Shown one piece after another: positions 1 to 9,856 of a stretch of DNA of 64,000 bases. The position numbers and the translations under genes were made by a program. The stretch is taken from contig NZ_CP107903.1 in assembly GCF_036013955.1 (NCBI RefSeq), positions 8,618,001 to 8,682,000 of the forward strand, written 5' to 3'. Source of the stretch: Streptomyces sp. NBC_00459 (lineage in GTDB: Bacteria > Actinomycetota > Actinomycetes > Streptomycetales > Streptomycetaceae). The number at the start of each line of letters is the position of its first letter. Within the stretch, counting starts at the first letter, position 1. The notes below the pieces were generated by a model. It had not been told where the DNA came from. It ran no database searches and saw only the letters and a list, made by a program, of their open reading frames with translations.

Positions 1-1578
<1,578 letters not shown>

Positions 1579-1674
1579 CGGGTGCTCCGCTCCACGTCTG
1601 CAACATTGCTCGACATCAAGATATCTCCTGCTCGGCTCTCACTCGACAGGGGTCCGTAGGGAACTCGACACAGG

Positions 1675-1715
1675 CCGGTACGGAACCCGGTCGGATCCGG
1701 TACGGAACCCGATCG
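1675..1715. repeat. Two 19-bp near-identical direct repeats upstream of icd
   Basis: CCGGTACGGAACCCGGTCG at 1675-1693 is repeated with one change at 1697-1715, a 22-bp period equal to about two helical turns. It lies in the 250-bp icd/peptidase divergent gap, about 100 bp upstream of the icd start. Such phased repeats can be regulator sites, but no known regulator is recognised. Confidence 0.5.
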
Positions 1716-1757
1716 AAATTCCGTGCGGATTCAGGCAACCGACTTCGCCGATCTTGT

Positions 1758-1774
1758 GGTCTAGGGGGTAGACC
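1758..1774. promoter_or_regulatory. Inverted repeat upstream of the M1 peptidase
   Basis: GGTCTA and TAGACC flank a GGGGG spacer, a perfect 6-5-6 inverted repeat about 57 bp upstream of the peptidase start. It may be an operator or an mRNA hairpin. The half sites resemble those of the GntR-family DasR box, but the extra spacer does not fit that box. Confidence 0.35.
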
Positions 1775-1830
1775 CCACACCGGATCGGCGGCCGGACCTG
1801 ACCACCGGGATGCCCGAGTGAAAGCGAACC

Positions 1831-3396
1831 ATGAGATATCGCACCAGACTGACGGCCCCTGCGGCAGCCCTGCTCGGTACGGCGGCGGCCACCACCCTGG
1901 CCCCCTCGGCCCACGCGGCGTCCGGGAGCACGTCCAGGGCGGCTTCGGGGACAGAGGCCGCCGCCCCGGGCCCCGAGACCCTCGGTGACCCCGTCTACCC
2001 GAGCCTGGGCAACGACGGCTACCGCGTCGCCGCGTACCACCTCGACCTCGCCTACGACGCCACGACCAAGCTGGTCGACGGCGAAGCGACCCTGCGGATC
2101 CGCACCACCCAGGCCCTCAGCCGTCTCTCCCTCGACGCCCTCGGCCTGGACATCCGCGCCGTCCGCGTCGGTGGCCGCACGGCCACGTTCGAGACGGTGG
2201 ACGAGAAACTGCGGATCACGCCCGCCCGCAGCCTGCCGGCGGACACCGGAACGACGATCTGCGTCGAGTACGGCGCCGACCCGCGCCGTGCCCTGACCCA
2301 CACCGCCTGGGTCCCCACCGCCGACGGCTTCGCGGTGTGCCCGCAGCCCAACTCCGCGCACACCGTCTTCCCGTGCAACGACCACCCGGTCGACAAGGCC
2401 GACTTCACGTTCCGTATCACCGTCCCGAACGGCCTGCGCGGAGTCGCGAGCGGCACCCTCGTGCGCACGGAGACCCTGGACGGCGACCGGACCGCGTACT
2501 CCTACCGCTCGCGTTCGCCGATCGCGACCGAGCTGGTGCAGATAACCGTCGGCGACTACGTGGTGAAGGACCGGCAGGGCCCGAACGGGCTGCCGCTGCG
2601 GGACGTCGTCCCGGTCGCGCGCGCCGAGGCCCTCGAACCGGCGCTGGCGCTCACCCCGGGCCTGGTGGCATGGCTCGAACAGCGGCTCGGCGCCTACCCG
2701 TTCGAGACGTACGGTCTGTTGCCGTGCAACTCCGACGACCCGGCCGCCTTCGACTTCACGGGCCTGGAGACCCAGACCCTCACGCTCTACAAGCCGAACT
2801 ACCTGCTCCAGGCGGAGAGGTTCATCGGCTCGCACATGATGCACGAGCTGGTCCACTCCTACTTCGGCAACAGCGTCAGCCCCGGCACCTGGGCCGACCT
2901 GTGGCTCAACGAGGGCCACGCCGACTTCTACGGCCTGCTCTACCGCTACGAGCGCGGCTGGACCGACTCCCTCGGCCTGACCACCATGGAAGCGCGTATG
3001 AAGAACACGTACGCGCGCGGCGACCAGTGGCGCCGCACCTCGGGACCGGTCGCGGCCCCCAACGAGGCCAACCTGTTCGACAGCCAGCGCTATCTGGGCG
3101 GCGTCCTCGTCCTCTACGCGCTGCGCGAGTTCGTCGGCGAGGCCACTTTCGGCGCGATCGAGCGCACCTTCCTCGACCGCTACCGCAACGCCTCGGCGAC
3201 GACCGAGAACTACATCTCGGTCGCCTCCGAGATCGCCGGCCAGGACCTCTCCGGCTTCCTGCGGGACTGGCTGTACGGCACGACGACACCGCGGATGCCC
3301 AATCACCCGGACTGGACGGTCACCCCGGTGACCACGTCACTGCTCGCACCGAAGAGCCGCACGGCCGGCCACCACGACAACTCCGCGACCCTCTGA
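1831..3396 (+). CDS. Secreted M1 family zinc metallopeptidase
   Basis: Extracellular aminopeptidase-like protein of 521 residues. A signal peptide covers about residues 1-30 (charged start, Ala-rich core, AHA-A cleavage site), followed by a low-complexity linker. The catalytic core has the zinc motif HELVH at residues 338-342, with the third ligand Glu361 in NEG after the canonical 18-residue gap. The GxMEN substrate motif is replaced by a GLETQ variant around residue 315, so substrate preference may differ from classical aminopeptidase N. It lacks the long C-terminal ERAP-like domain, as in the shorter secreted actinobacterial members. It is convergent with the mechanosensitive channel gene, whose stop is 24 bp away. 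Confidence 0.9.
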   Translation: MRYRTRLTAPAAALLGTAAATTLAPSAHAASGSTSRAASGTEAAAPGPETLGDPVYPSLGNDGYRVAAYHLDLAYDATTKLVDGEATLRIRTTQALSRLSLDALGLDIRAVRVGGRTATFETVDEKLRITPARSLPADTGTTICVEYGADPRRALTHTAWVPTADGFAVCPQPNSAHTVFPCNDHPVDKADFTFRITVPNGLRGVASGTLVRTETLDGDRTAYSYRSRSPIATELVQITVGDYVVKDRQGPNGLPLRDVVPVARAEALEPALALTPGLVAWLEQRLGAYPFETYGLLPCNSDDPAAFDFTGLETQTLTLYKPNYLLQAERFIGSHMMHELVHSYFGNSVSPGTWADLWLNEGHADFYGLLYRYERGWTDSLGLTTMEARMKNTYARGDQWRRTSGPVAAPNEANLFDSQRYLGGVLVLYALREFVGEATFGAIERTFLDRYRNASATTENYISVASEIAGQDLSGFLRDWLYGTTTPRMPNHPDWTVTPVTTSLLAPKSRTAGHHDNSATL

Positions 3397-3407
3397 GGTT
3401 GCCCGCC

Positions 3408-3421
3408 GAGACGTGAGTCTC
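3408..3421. terminator. Short hairpin between convergent genes
   Basis: GAGAC, a GTGA loop and GTCTC form a 5-bp stem just past the peptidase stop that overlaps the stop of the convergent channel gene. It could work as a weak bidirectional terminator, but the stem is short and has no T-run. Confidence 0.25.
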
Positions 3422-4562
3422 ATCTGTCGAGCTTGTCGAATGTGTCGAGCAGGGTGGACGCCGGTCCGCCCTGCTCGACGCCGAGCCCCAGGTCGGGTTC
3501 CGCATGGCCGTTGCGCTGCTGCGGGATGACCACCGCGCCCTGCTGCAGGGCGACCGTCCGCGCGGGCGCCGGGATACTGATGCCCTCCGCCCGGTAGCGC
3601 CTGTGCAGGCGCTTGATGAACTCGTGCTTGATCCGGAACTGGTCGCTGAACTCGCCGACCCCCAGGATCACCGTGAAGCCGATCCGCGAGTCGCCGAACG
3701 TGTGGAAGCGCACCAGCGGCTCGTGCTCCGGGACCGCGCCGGTGATCTCCGTCATCACCTCGGTCACGACCTCACAGGTGACCCGCTCGACCTGCTCCAG
3801 ATCGCTGTCGTAGGCGACGCCGACCTGGACCAGGATCGTCAGCATCTGCTCGGGGCGGTTGAAGTTGGTCATGTTGGTCCCGGCGAGCTGTCCGTTCGGG
3901 ATGATGACCAGGTTGTTGGAGAGCTGGCGGATCGTCGTCTGACGCCAGTTGATGTCGACGACGTACCCCTCCTCACCGCTGCTCAGCTTGATGTAGTCAC
4001 CGGGCTGGACGGTCTTCGAGGCGAGGATGTGGATGCCGGCGAAGAGGTTGGCCAGGGTGTCCTGGAGGGCGAGCGCGACGGCCAGACCGCCGACTCCCAG
4101 GGCGGTGAGCATCGGCGCTATCGAGACGCCCAGCGTCTGCAGCACGACCAGGAAACCCAGGGCCAGGATGACGACCCTGATGATGTTGACGAAGATCGTC
4201 GCCGACCCGGCGACCGCCGACCGGGACTGGGTGACGCTGCGCACCAGGGTGCTGACCACTCTCGCGGTCGTCAGCGTCGTCACACCGATCAGCAACACGG
4301 TCAGCGTCTGGTTGACGTTGTGCCCGACCGTCCTGGTCAGCGGCAGCGCCGCGGCGGCCGCTGCCGCGCCCCCGGTGAACGCCGACCACGGCACCACCGT
4401 GCGCAGCGCGTCCACGATGACGTCGTCCCCGCTCCAGCGGGTGCGGTCCGCGTGCCTGCCCAGCCAGCGCAGCAGCATGCGCAGCAGGAAGGCCGCCAGC
4501 AGGCCCACGGCGAGGGCGATGCCCGCGACGACCAGATCGTCCACGGTGAGTTCCCGCTTCAC
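3420..4562 (-). CDS. MscS family mechanosensitive ion channel
   Basis: Membrane channel of 380 residues that opens under tension to release solutes on hypo-osmotic shock. There are about five hydrophobic segments (near residues 9-28, 48-68, 85-105, 125-150 and 152-175). The conserved MscS pore-lining helix and beta domain follow: LALQDTLANLFAGIHILA, VQPGDYI, then the IPNGQL segment. The C-terminus beyond about residue 330 is unconserved and polar. The GTG start at 4562 is set by a near-perfect ribosome site, GGAGGTGA, 4 bases upstream. Confidence 0.92.
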   Translation of the reverse strand: MKRELTVDDLVVAGIALAVGLLAAFLLRMLLRWLGRHADRTRWSGDDVIVDALRTVVPWSAFTGGAAAAAAALPLTRTVGHNVNQTLTVLLIGVTTLTTARVVSTLVRSVTQSRSAVAGSATIFVNIIRVVILALGFLVVLQTLGVSIAPMLTALGVGGLAVALALQDTLANLFAGIHILASKTVQPGDYIKLSSGEEGYVVDINWRQTTIRQLSNNLVIIPNGQLAGTNMTNFNRPEQMLTILVQVGVAYDSDLEQVERVTCEVVTEVMTEITGAVPEHEPLVRFHTFGDSRIGFTVILGVGEFSDQFRIKHEFIKRLHRRYRAEGISIPAPARTVALQQGAVVIPQQRNGHAEPDLGLGVEQGGPASTLLDTFDKLDR

Positions 4563-4771
4563 CGCTCACCTCCGAGGAGTGGTTCCGCGGCGCCCCGCGC
4601 CACCGACGGCCGGATGTGAAGTCTCGTCACTTGCCACCTGTTCGAATGTGCGAAAAGTCTTGGATATGCGATCAATCCCCGGACGTCTGTACGACGTCCG
4701 GCGACCGCTCATCCTGCCGCATCCGGCCGACCGATCGTCACCGAGCAGTGGCAAACCCGCCATTGAGCAGC

Positions 4772-5971
4772 TCAGACGGGGAGCGCATCGCAGACGTCCG
4801 CCGGGTGCACCTCCCATGCGGGGAAGGGGTCCTCGTACGCCGTATGTGCCAAGTCGACTGCGTATGCGGCCAGTTCCTGCTCCGTCAGCAGACAGTGCGA
4901 CAGTGCCAGTCGCAGCGACTGGCGGTGCAGATCGGTGCCGATGAACACCAACTCCTGCCCCTGGACGGGGGATTCGGAACCCGTGGCATCGCCCGTCGCG
5001 ATCGGCTCGAACCGGGCCACCGAGCCCGCCTGTGACCACAGGCCCGTGGTGCCGGGGCGGGAGGCGAGGGTGAAGAAGCCCTTGGAGCGCAGTACTCGGC
5101 CGTAACGGCCCGCGTCGAGGGGGCCGGTGAGCAGGTCCCAGAGGCGGCCGGGGTGGAAGGGGCGCGGGTCGCGCAGCACGAGCGAGGAGATGCCGTACTC
5201 CTCGGTCTCCGGCACGTGGTCGCCGTTCAGCTCGGCCACCCAGCCCGGTGCCTGCTCGGCCTTCTCCAGGTCGAACAGGCCCGTGCCGAGGAGCTCGGCG
5301 GGGTCGATCGTGCCGCGGACGGTGCGGTGGACGCGGGCGGCCGGGTTGAGGCGGCGCAGGGTCGCCGCCAGACGGTCGGCCGCCTCCTCGGGGACCAGGT
5401 CCGTCTTGTTGAGGAGGATGACGTCGGCGAACTCGATCTGGTCGATGAGAAGATCGCTGACCGTGCGCTCGTCGCCCTCGACGGGGGTGATCCCGCGTTC
5501 CAGCAGGTCGTCGCCACGGTCCAGCTCGGGCAGGAAGTTCACCGCGTCCACGACCGTGACCATGGTGTCCAGGCGGGATACGTCCAGCAGGCTCGCGCCG
5601 TCGTCACGGGCGAAGGCGAAGGTCGCGGCCACGGGCATGGGCTCTGAGATTCCGGAGCTTTCGATGATCAAGTAGTCGAAACGGCCCGCGCGAGCCAGCT
5701 TCTCGACCTCCTCCAGGAGATCGTCCCGGAGGGTGCAGCAGATGCAGCCGTTGGTCATCTCGACCAGCCGTTCCTCCGTACGGGAGAGGGTGCCGCCGTC
5801 CCGGACGAGAGCCGCGTCGATGTTGATCTCGCTCATGTCGTTCACGATGACCGCGACCCGAAGGCCCTGACGATTGCCGAGAACGTGATTGAGCAGCGTC
5901 GTCTTTCCGGCGCCGAGGAAACCGGAGAGCACGGTCACGGGCAGGCGGGCGTCGGTGGAAGTGGTGGGCAT
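4772..5971 (-). CDS. CobW/ZNG1-type GTP-dependent zinc metallochaperone
   Basis: Cytoplasmic GTPase of 399 residues of the COG0523 family, which delivers metal to client enzymes. The G1 loop GFLGAGKTT spans residues 17-25 and the metal-binding CICC motif residues 76-79. The switch/G3 region has IIESSGISEP, the base-recognition motif is NKTD near residue 170, and a CobW C-terminal domain follows from about residue 290. The frame stays open far upstream, but ATG 5971 directly precedes the conserved N-terminus and follows a Zur-like box at 5992-6006. Within COG0523 this promoter context argues for a zinc-starvation role rather than cobalamin synthesis. Confidence 0.9.
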   Translation of the reverse strand: MPTTSTDARLPVTVLSGFLGAGKTTLLNHVLGNRQGLRVAVIVNDMSEINIDAALVRDGGTLSRTEERLVEMTNGCICCTLRDDLLEEVEKLARAGRFDYLIIESSGISEPMPVAATFAFARDDGASLLDVSRLDTMVTVVDAVNFLPELDRGDDLLERGITPVEGDERTVSDLLIDQIEFADVILLNKTDLVPEEAADRLAATLRRLNPAARVHRTVRGTIDPAELLGTGLFDLEKAEQAPGWVAELNGDHVPETEEYGISSLVLRDPRPFHPGRLWDLLTGPLDAGRYGRVLRSKGFFTLASRPGTTGLWSQAGSVARFEPIATGDATGSESPVQGQELVFIGTDLHRQSLRLALSHCLLTEQELAAYAVDLAHTAYEDPFPAWEVHPADVCDALPV

Positions 5972-5991
5972 GCCTCCGCACGCTAGCTTAT

Positions 5992-6006
5992 TGGAAACCA
6001 TTTTCA
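5992..6006 (-). promoter_or_regulatory. Zur box upstream of the CobW/ZNG1 gene
   Basis: Read on the gene strand the site is TGAAAATGGTTTCCA, a 7-1-7 inverted repeat that matches the streptomycete Zur consensus TGAAAATGATTTTCA at 13 of 15 positions. It lies 20 bp upstream of the start codon. Zur with zinc represses COG0523 paralogues, so this gene should be induced on zinc depletion. It is an AT-rich island in very GC-rich DNA. Confidence 0.82.
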
Positions 6007-6027
6007 CAAACGACGGTCGCGCCGGCT

Positions 6028-7044
6028 TCAGATCACCTTCAGCCGCACCAGCGCCCCCAGTGTCAGCGCCCCCGGCAGCAGCGGCACCCAGACGGTGATG
6101 ATCCGGAACGCGAGCACCACCGCCGTGGCGACGGCCACCGGCCCGCCCACCGCGACCAGGGCCACGATCAGCGCCGCCTCGACGGAGCCGATACCGCCGG
6201 GCGTGGGGATCAGCGCGACGGCGACCGTCGCGGCGAGGTACGCGAGCGCCATGTGCCAGGCCGGTACCGGCAGCCCCAGCGCCGTCCCCACCGAGGCCAG
6301 TCCGGCGGCCTGCAACGCCGGGAACGCCAGCGAACCGCCCCACAACGCCAGCGCCCGGGACGGCCGCATGTGCACGGATCGGGCCTCGCCGAGCGCCGTG
6401 CGCAGAAAGGAGCGGACGGCCGCGCGCAGCCGCCGTACGCACACCAGCGCGACGGCCGCCGCCAACAGCACCGCGCAGACGCCGATGAACAGCGGACCGA
6501 GTGCCGTGCCGGGAAAGAGACCGCCGAGCCGCAGGGCGTGCGGGAACGCGATCAGCAGCGCGGCGAGCAGGCCCAGCCGGCCGACGGCCTCCGCGAGGAG
6601 ATACAGGGCGAGCGCCGCCGAGGAACGGGCCGCCGGCAGACCGCACACCGTCATGAACCGCAGATTGACCGCGCTCGCGCCGAGCCCGGTCGGCAGCAGA
6701 TGGTTGGCCGAGCCGGCCGCGAACTGCGTGGCGAGCAGCCGCAGCCTGGGCAGCCGCTCGACGACGGCTCCCTGCCGGCCGGCGGCTGCGGCCACCCAGG
6801 TCAGACACGTCGCTCCGGCCGCCGCCAGCAGCCAGGGCCACCTGGCCGACGCCAGATGGCCGAAGCCCTCGGCGAGCACCTCGCGGTGGCGCACCGCGAC
6901 CACGGCGACGAGAAGGAGCGGGAGCAGGCAAAGGACCTGCCGCACCGGTACGCGCCGGCGCCGGGCCGGGGGAGGGAGAACCGCTGTCACAACCGGAGAG
7001 GTTCTCCGCACCGCACCAACACCGGGTTGCGGACACCCGGCCAC
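6028..7044 (-). CDS. YbhN/UPF0104-like flippase domain membrane protein
   Basis: Integral membrane protein of up to 338 residues in the lysylphosphatidylglycerol synthase transmembrane-domain family (flippase-like). At least seven hydrophobic helices alternate with Arg-rich loops. The family signature is visible as TGLGASAVNLRF near residue 115 and PTPGGIGSVEAALI near residue 290. No aminoacyl-PG synthase catalytic domain is attached, so lipid translocation is the likelier role; the substrate is unknown. The start is uncertain: residue 19 (GTG at 6990) is an alternative. Its stop is 22 bp from the Zur box of the downstream gene on the same strand. Confidence 0.82.
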   Translation of the reverse strand: MAGCPQPGVGAVRRTSPVVTAVLPPPARRRRVPVRQVLCLLPLLLVAVVAVRHREVLAEGFGHLASARWPWLLAAAGATCLTWVAAAAGRQGAVVERLPRLRLLATQFAAGSANHLLPTGLGASAVNLRFMTVCGLPAARSSAALALYLLAEAVGRLGLLAALLIAFPHALRLGGLFPGTALGPLFIGVCAVLLAAAVALVCVRRLRAAVRSFLRTALGEARSVHMRPSRALALWGGSLAFPALQAAGLASVGTALGLPVPAWHMALAYLAATVAVALIPTPGGIGSVEAALIVALVAVGGPVAVATAVVLAFRIITVWVPLLPGALTLGALVRLKVI

Positions 7045-7102
7045 CGGCCGAAGCGCCGGGCAACGGCACGGGCGAGCCCGGTACGCACGCCTTCTGCCGT
7101 CC

Positions 7103-7133
7103 TTGACCTCAAGGTCGCTTGAGGTCGTACGGT
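7103..7133 (+). promoter_or_regulatory. SoxR box in a 19-bp-spacer promoter
   Basis: ACCTCAAG-GTCG-CTTGAGGT at 7106-7125 is a perfect inverted repeat identical in its arms to the SoxR operator. It lies between TTGACC (-35, 7103-7108) and TACGGT (-10, 7128-7133). The 19-bp spacing is the overlong spacer that MerR-family activators such as SoxR correct by twisting DNA. Transcription from this -10 would begin at about 7140, the A of the ATG, predicting a leaderless mRNA. Confidence 0.88.
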
Positions 7134-7139
7134 CGCAGC

Positions 7140-9032
7140 ATGAGTATGGAGACCACAGCCTGGATGCAGTTGCACAGCGTCATGAACTCCCAGCAGGACC
7201 GGCGCCCCTTCGCCCGCGCGACCCTGCGCCGCATCGCGGAGTTCGCACGCCCGCACCGCCGCCGCATCATCCGCTTCGTCGTCCTGAGCGTGCTCACCGC
7301 ACTGCTCGCCGTCGCCACCCCCGTTCTCGCGGGCCGTGTCGTCGACACGATCGTGTCCGGCGGCGACGAGAGCACGGTCGTCCGGCTCGCACTGCTCATC
7401 GCGGTCATCGCGGTCGCCGAGGCGGTTCTCGGGATTCTCGGCCGCTGGCTCTCGTCGACGCTCGGGGAGGGGCTGATCCTCGATCTGCGGACGGCTGTGT
7501 TCGACCATGTGCAGCGCATGCCGGTCGCGTTCTTCACCCGCACCCGTACGGGGGCACTGGTGTCCCGGCTCAACAACGACGTCATCGGCGCGCAGCGCGC
7601 GTTCAGCAACACCCTGTCCGGTGTGGTCAGCAACCTGGTCACCCTGGTGCTCACGCTCGCCGTGATGCTCACCCTGTCCTGGCAGATCACCCTGCTCGCC
7701 CTGGTACTGCTGCCGGTGTTCGTCATCCCCGCCCGGCGGATGGGCAGCCGCATGGCCAGACTCCAGCGCGAGGCGGCCGACCTCAACGCCTCGATGGGCA
7801 CCCGGATGACCGAACGCTTCTCGGCCCCGGGCGCCACCCTCGTCAAGCTCTTCGGACGGCCCGACGAGGAGTCCGCCCAGTTCGCGGCCCGCGCCCGCCG
7901 GGTCCGGGACATCGGCGTACGGACCGCCCTCGCGCAGTCGGTCTTCATCACCGCCCTCACCCTGGTGTCGGCCCTGGCGCTCGCCCTGGTCTACGGGCTC
8001 GGCGGCTGGTTCGCGCTGCGCGGCAGCCTGGAACCCGGCGCGGTCGTCTCGCTCGCCCTGCTCCTGACCCGGATGTACGCGCCGCTCACGTCGCTCGCGG
8101 GGGCGCGCGTCGAGGTGATGAGCGCCCTGGTGAGCTTCGAGCGCGTCTTCGAGGTGCTCGACCTGAAACCCCTCATCGAGGAGAAGCCGGACGCCCGAGA
8201 GGTCCCCGAGGGCCCGGTCGCGGTGGAGTTCGACAACGTCCGCTTCGCCTACCCCGCCGCCGACCGCGTCTCCCTCGCCTCCCTGGAGGAGGTGGCCGCC
8301 CTGGACACCAGGGGCGGCACGGAGGTCCTGCACGGGGTCAGTTTCCGCGCCGAACCCGGCCAGACCATCGCCCTTGTGGGTACCTCCGGCGCCGGAAAGT
8401 CGACCATCGGACAACTCCTGCCCCGTCTGTACGACACCGACGGGGGCGCCGTACGCATCGGTGGCGTCGACGTCCGCGACCTGAGCGCCGCCTCCCTGCG
8501 CGCCACCCTCGGGATGGTCACCCAGGACGGCCACCTCTTCCACGACTCCGTGCGCGCCAACCTGGTGCTGGCCCGCCCCACGGCGACGGACGACGAACTG
8601 TGGGCCGCCCTGACCCGCGCCCGCCTCGACGACCTGGTCCGCGAGCTGCCCGACGGCCTCGACACGGTGGTCGGTGAACGCGGCTACCGTCTCTCCGGCG
8701 GCGAACGCCAGCGCATGACCATCGCCCGGCTGCTGCTGGCCCGCCAGCGTGTCGTCATCCTCGACGAGGCGACGGCCCACCTGGACAACACCTCGGAGGC
8801 AGCGGTCCAGGAAGCCCTGGCGGAGGCCCTGGCCGACCGCACGGCCGTGGTGATCGCCCACCGTCTGTCCACGATCCGGGCGGCCGACCTGATCCTCGTT
8901 GTCGAGGCCGGGCAGATCGAGGAACGCGGCACGCACGACGAACTGCTGGCCCTGGACGGGCGGTACGCGGAGCTGTACCGCACGCAGTTCGTGCAGCCGG
9001 GCGAGCGGGCGGAGGTGACGGAGGGCGTGTAG
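7140..9032 (+). CDS. SoxR-controlled ABC exporter, fused permease-ATPase
   Basis: Half-transporter of 630 residues, likely a homodimeric drug or redox-active metabolite exporter. The ABC_membrane domain (about residues 35-320) has six helices. The ATPase domain (about residues 360-620) has Walker A VGTSGAGKST, Q-loop VTQDG, signature LSGGERQR, Walker B VVILDEATAHLD and the switch His in VIAHRLS. ATG 7140 is preferred over the in-frame codon at 7119 because that codon lies inside the SoxR box and the promoter points to 7140. S. coelicolor has a SoxR-regulated ABC transporter (SCO7008) close to icd (SCO7000), the same arrangement as here (from memory). Confidence 0.92.
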   Translation: MSMETTAWMQLHSVMNSQQDRRPFARATLRRIAEFARPHRRRIIRFVVLSVLTALLAVATPVLAGRVVDTIVSGGDESTVVRLALLIAVIAVAEAVLGILGRWLSSTLGEGLILDLRTAVFDHVQRMPVAFFTRTRTGALVSRLNNDVIGAQRAFSNTLSGVVSNLVTLVLTLAVMLTLSWQITLLALVLLPVFVIPARRMGSRMARLQREAADLNASMGTRMTERFSAPGATLVKLFGRPDEESAQFAARARRVRDIGVRTALAQSVFITALTLVSALALALVYGLGGWFALRGSLEPGAVVSLALLLTRMYAPLTSLAGARVEVMSALVSFERVFEVLDLKPLIEEKPDAREVPEGPVAVEFDNVRFAYPAADRVSLASLEEVAALDTRGGTEVLHGVSFRAEPGQTIALVGTSGAGKSTIGQLLPRLYDTDGGAVRIGGVDVRDLSAASLRATLGMVTQDGHLFHDSVRANLVLARPTATDDELWAALTRARLDDLVRELPDGLDTVVGERGYRLSGGERQRMTIARLLLARQRVVILDEATAHLDNTSEAAVQEALAEALADRTAVVIAHRLSTIRAADLILVVEAGQIEERGTHDELLALDGRYAELYRTQFVQPGERAEVTEGV

Positions 9033-9219
9033 GCGACAGGGGAACGGACTGCGGAAGCGGCGCACGGACATACTGCGGTTCCTGTAGGTGCAAATCCCGT
9101 GGGACGTCCAACTCGACCACGGCCGTGCGATGTTGATCGGTGTCGGGGGACATACGGATCTCCGTCCGGTGGGGCGAACGAGGCGTACGAAGACAGCGAG
9201 CGAATGGGAGTCGTGCGAC

Positions 9220-9702
9220 ATGTCCGAGGAACGCAGATGGCAGATCGAGGAGAGTGTGCTGGTGCGGGCCACTCCCGAGCGGACCTACCGCACGATCAGC
9301 GATGTACGGAAGATGGGCACGTTCTCCCCGGAGTGCATCGGCGTCTGGGTGCACGGCCGTGGCCCGGTCACCCGGGGCACCAGGTTCACCGGCTTCAACC
9401 GCAAGGGCCTCTGGCTCTGGTTCACCGCCTGCCGTGTCGTCCGCGCCGAAGAGGGACGTGACTTCGCCTTCCGCGTCACCAGCTTCGGCCTGCCGATCGC
9501 ACTCTGGGGCTATCGCTTCGCGGAGGAGGGGGACGGCACCAGGGTCACTGAGTACTGGGAGGACCTGCGTACGGGACGCAAGGGTCGGCCGGCCGAACTG
9601 CTCGGCTTCTTCACGGGCACCAAGCCGGCGGTACGGCACAAGGCGAACGCCGCAGGGATGCGGGCGACGCTGGGGCGGTTGAAGACGGTGCTGGAGCAGT
9701 GA
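9220..9702 (+). CDS. SRPBCC family protein (polyketide cyclase/START-like fold)
   Basis: Small soluble protein of 160 residues with the helix-grip pattern of SRPBCC proteins. It opens with an IEESVLVRATPERTYRTISDV strand-helix and ends with an amphipathic helix (ATLGRLKTVLEQ). The ligand is unknown; members include lipid carriers and aromatase/cyclases. ATG 9220 is chosen because it precedes the conserved first strand. The frame is open from 9088, but that part has no family similarity. Confidence 0.8.
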   Translation: MSEERRWQIEESVLVRATPERTYRTISDVRKMGTFSPECIGVWVHGRGPVTRGTRFTGFNRKGLWLWFTACRVVRAEEGRDFAFRVTSFGLPIALWGYRFAEEGDGTRVTEYWEDLRTGRKGRPAELLGFFTGTKPAVRHKANAAGMRATLGRLKTVLEQ

Positions 9703-9856
9703 GGGTGTGAGACGTAGGAGGGCAAAGGCGAAGGAGCATGCCGGTTCCCCGTCGGAGGCGATCTGCGGCGAACCGGCTTGCCCCTTCACCGGATGCCCAC
9801 TCGTCCACAACCTCCCGCGACACAACCCCAACGGCGCACGGCACGGCCGACGGCGC

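Noticed and set aside
1758..1774. Considered as a DasR-responsive element
   Set aside because: Half sites match in part, but the 5-nt spacer between them breaks the compact palindrome that DasR needs.
5972..7069. Extension of the CobW/ZNG1 protein upstream to 765 residues
   Set aside because: The extension reads through the flippase gene in another frame and crosses the Zur box. The conserved N-terminus begins at ATG 5971.
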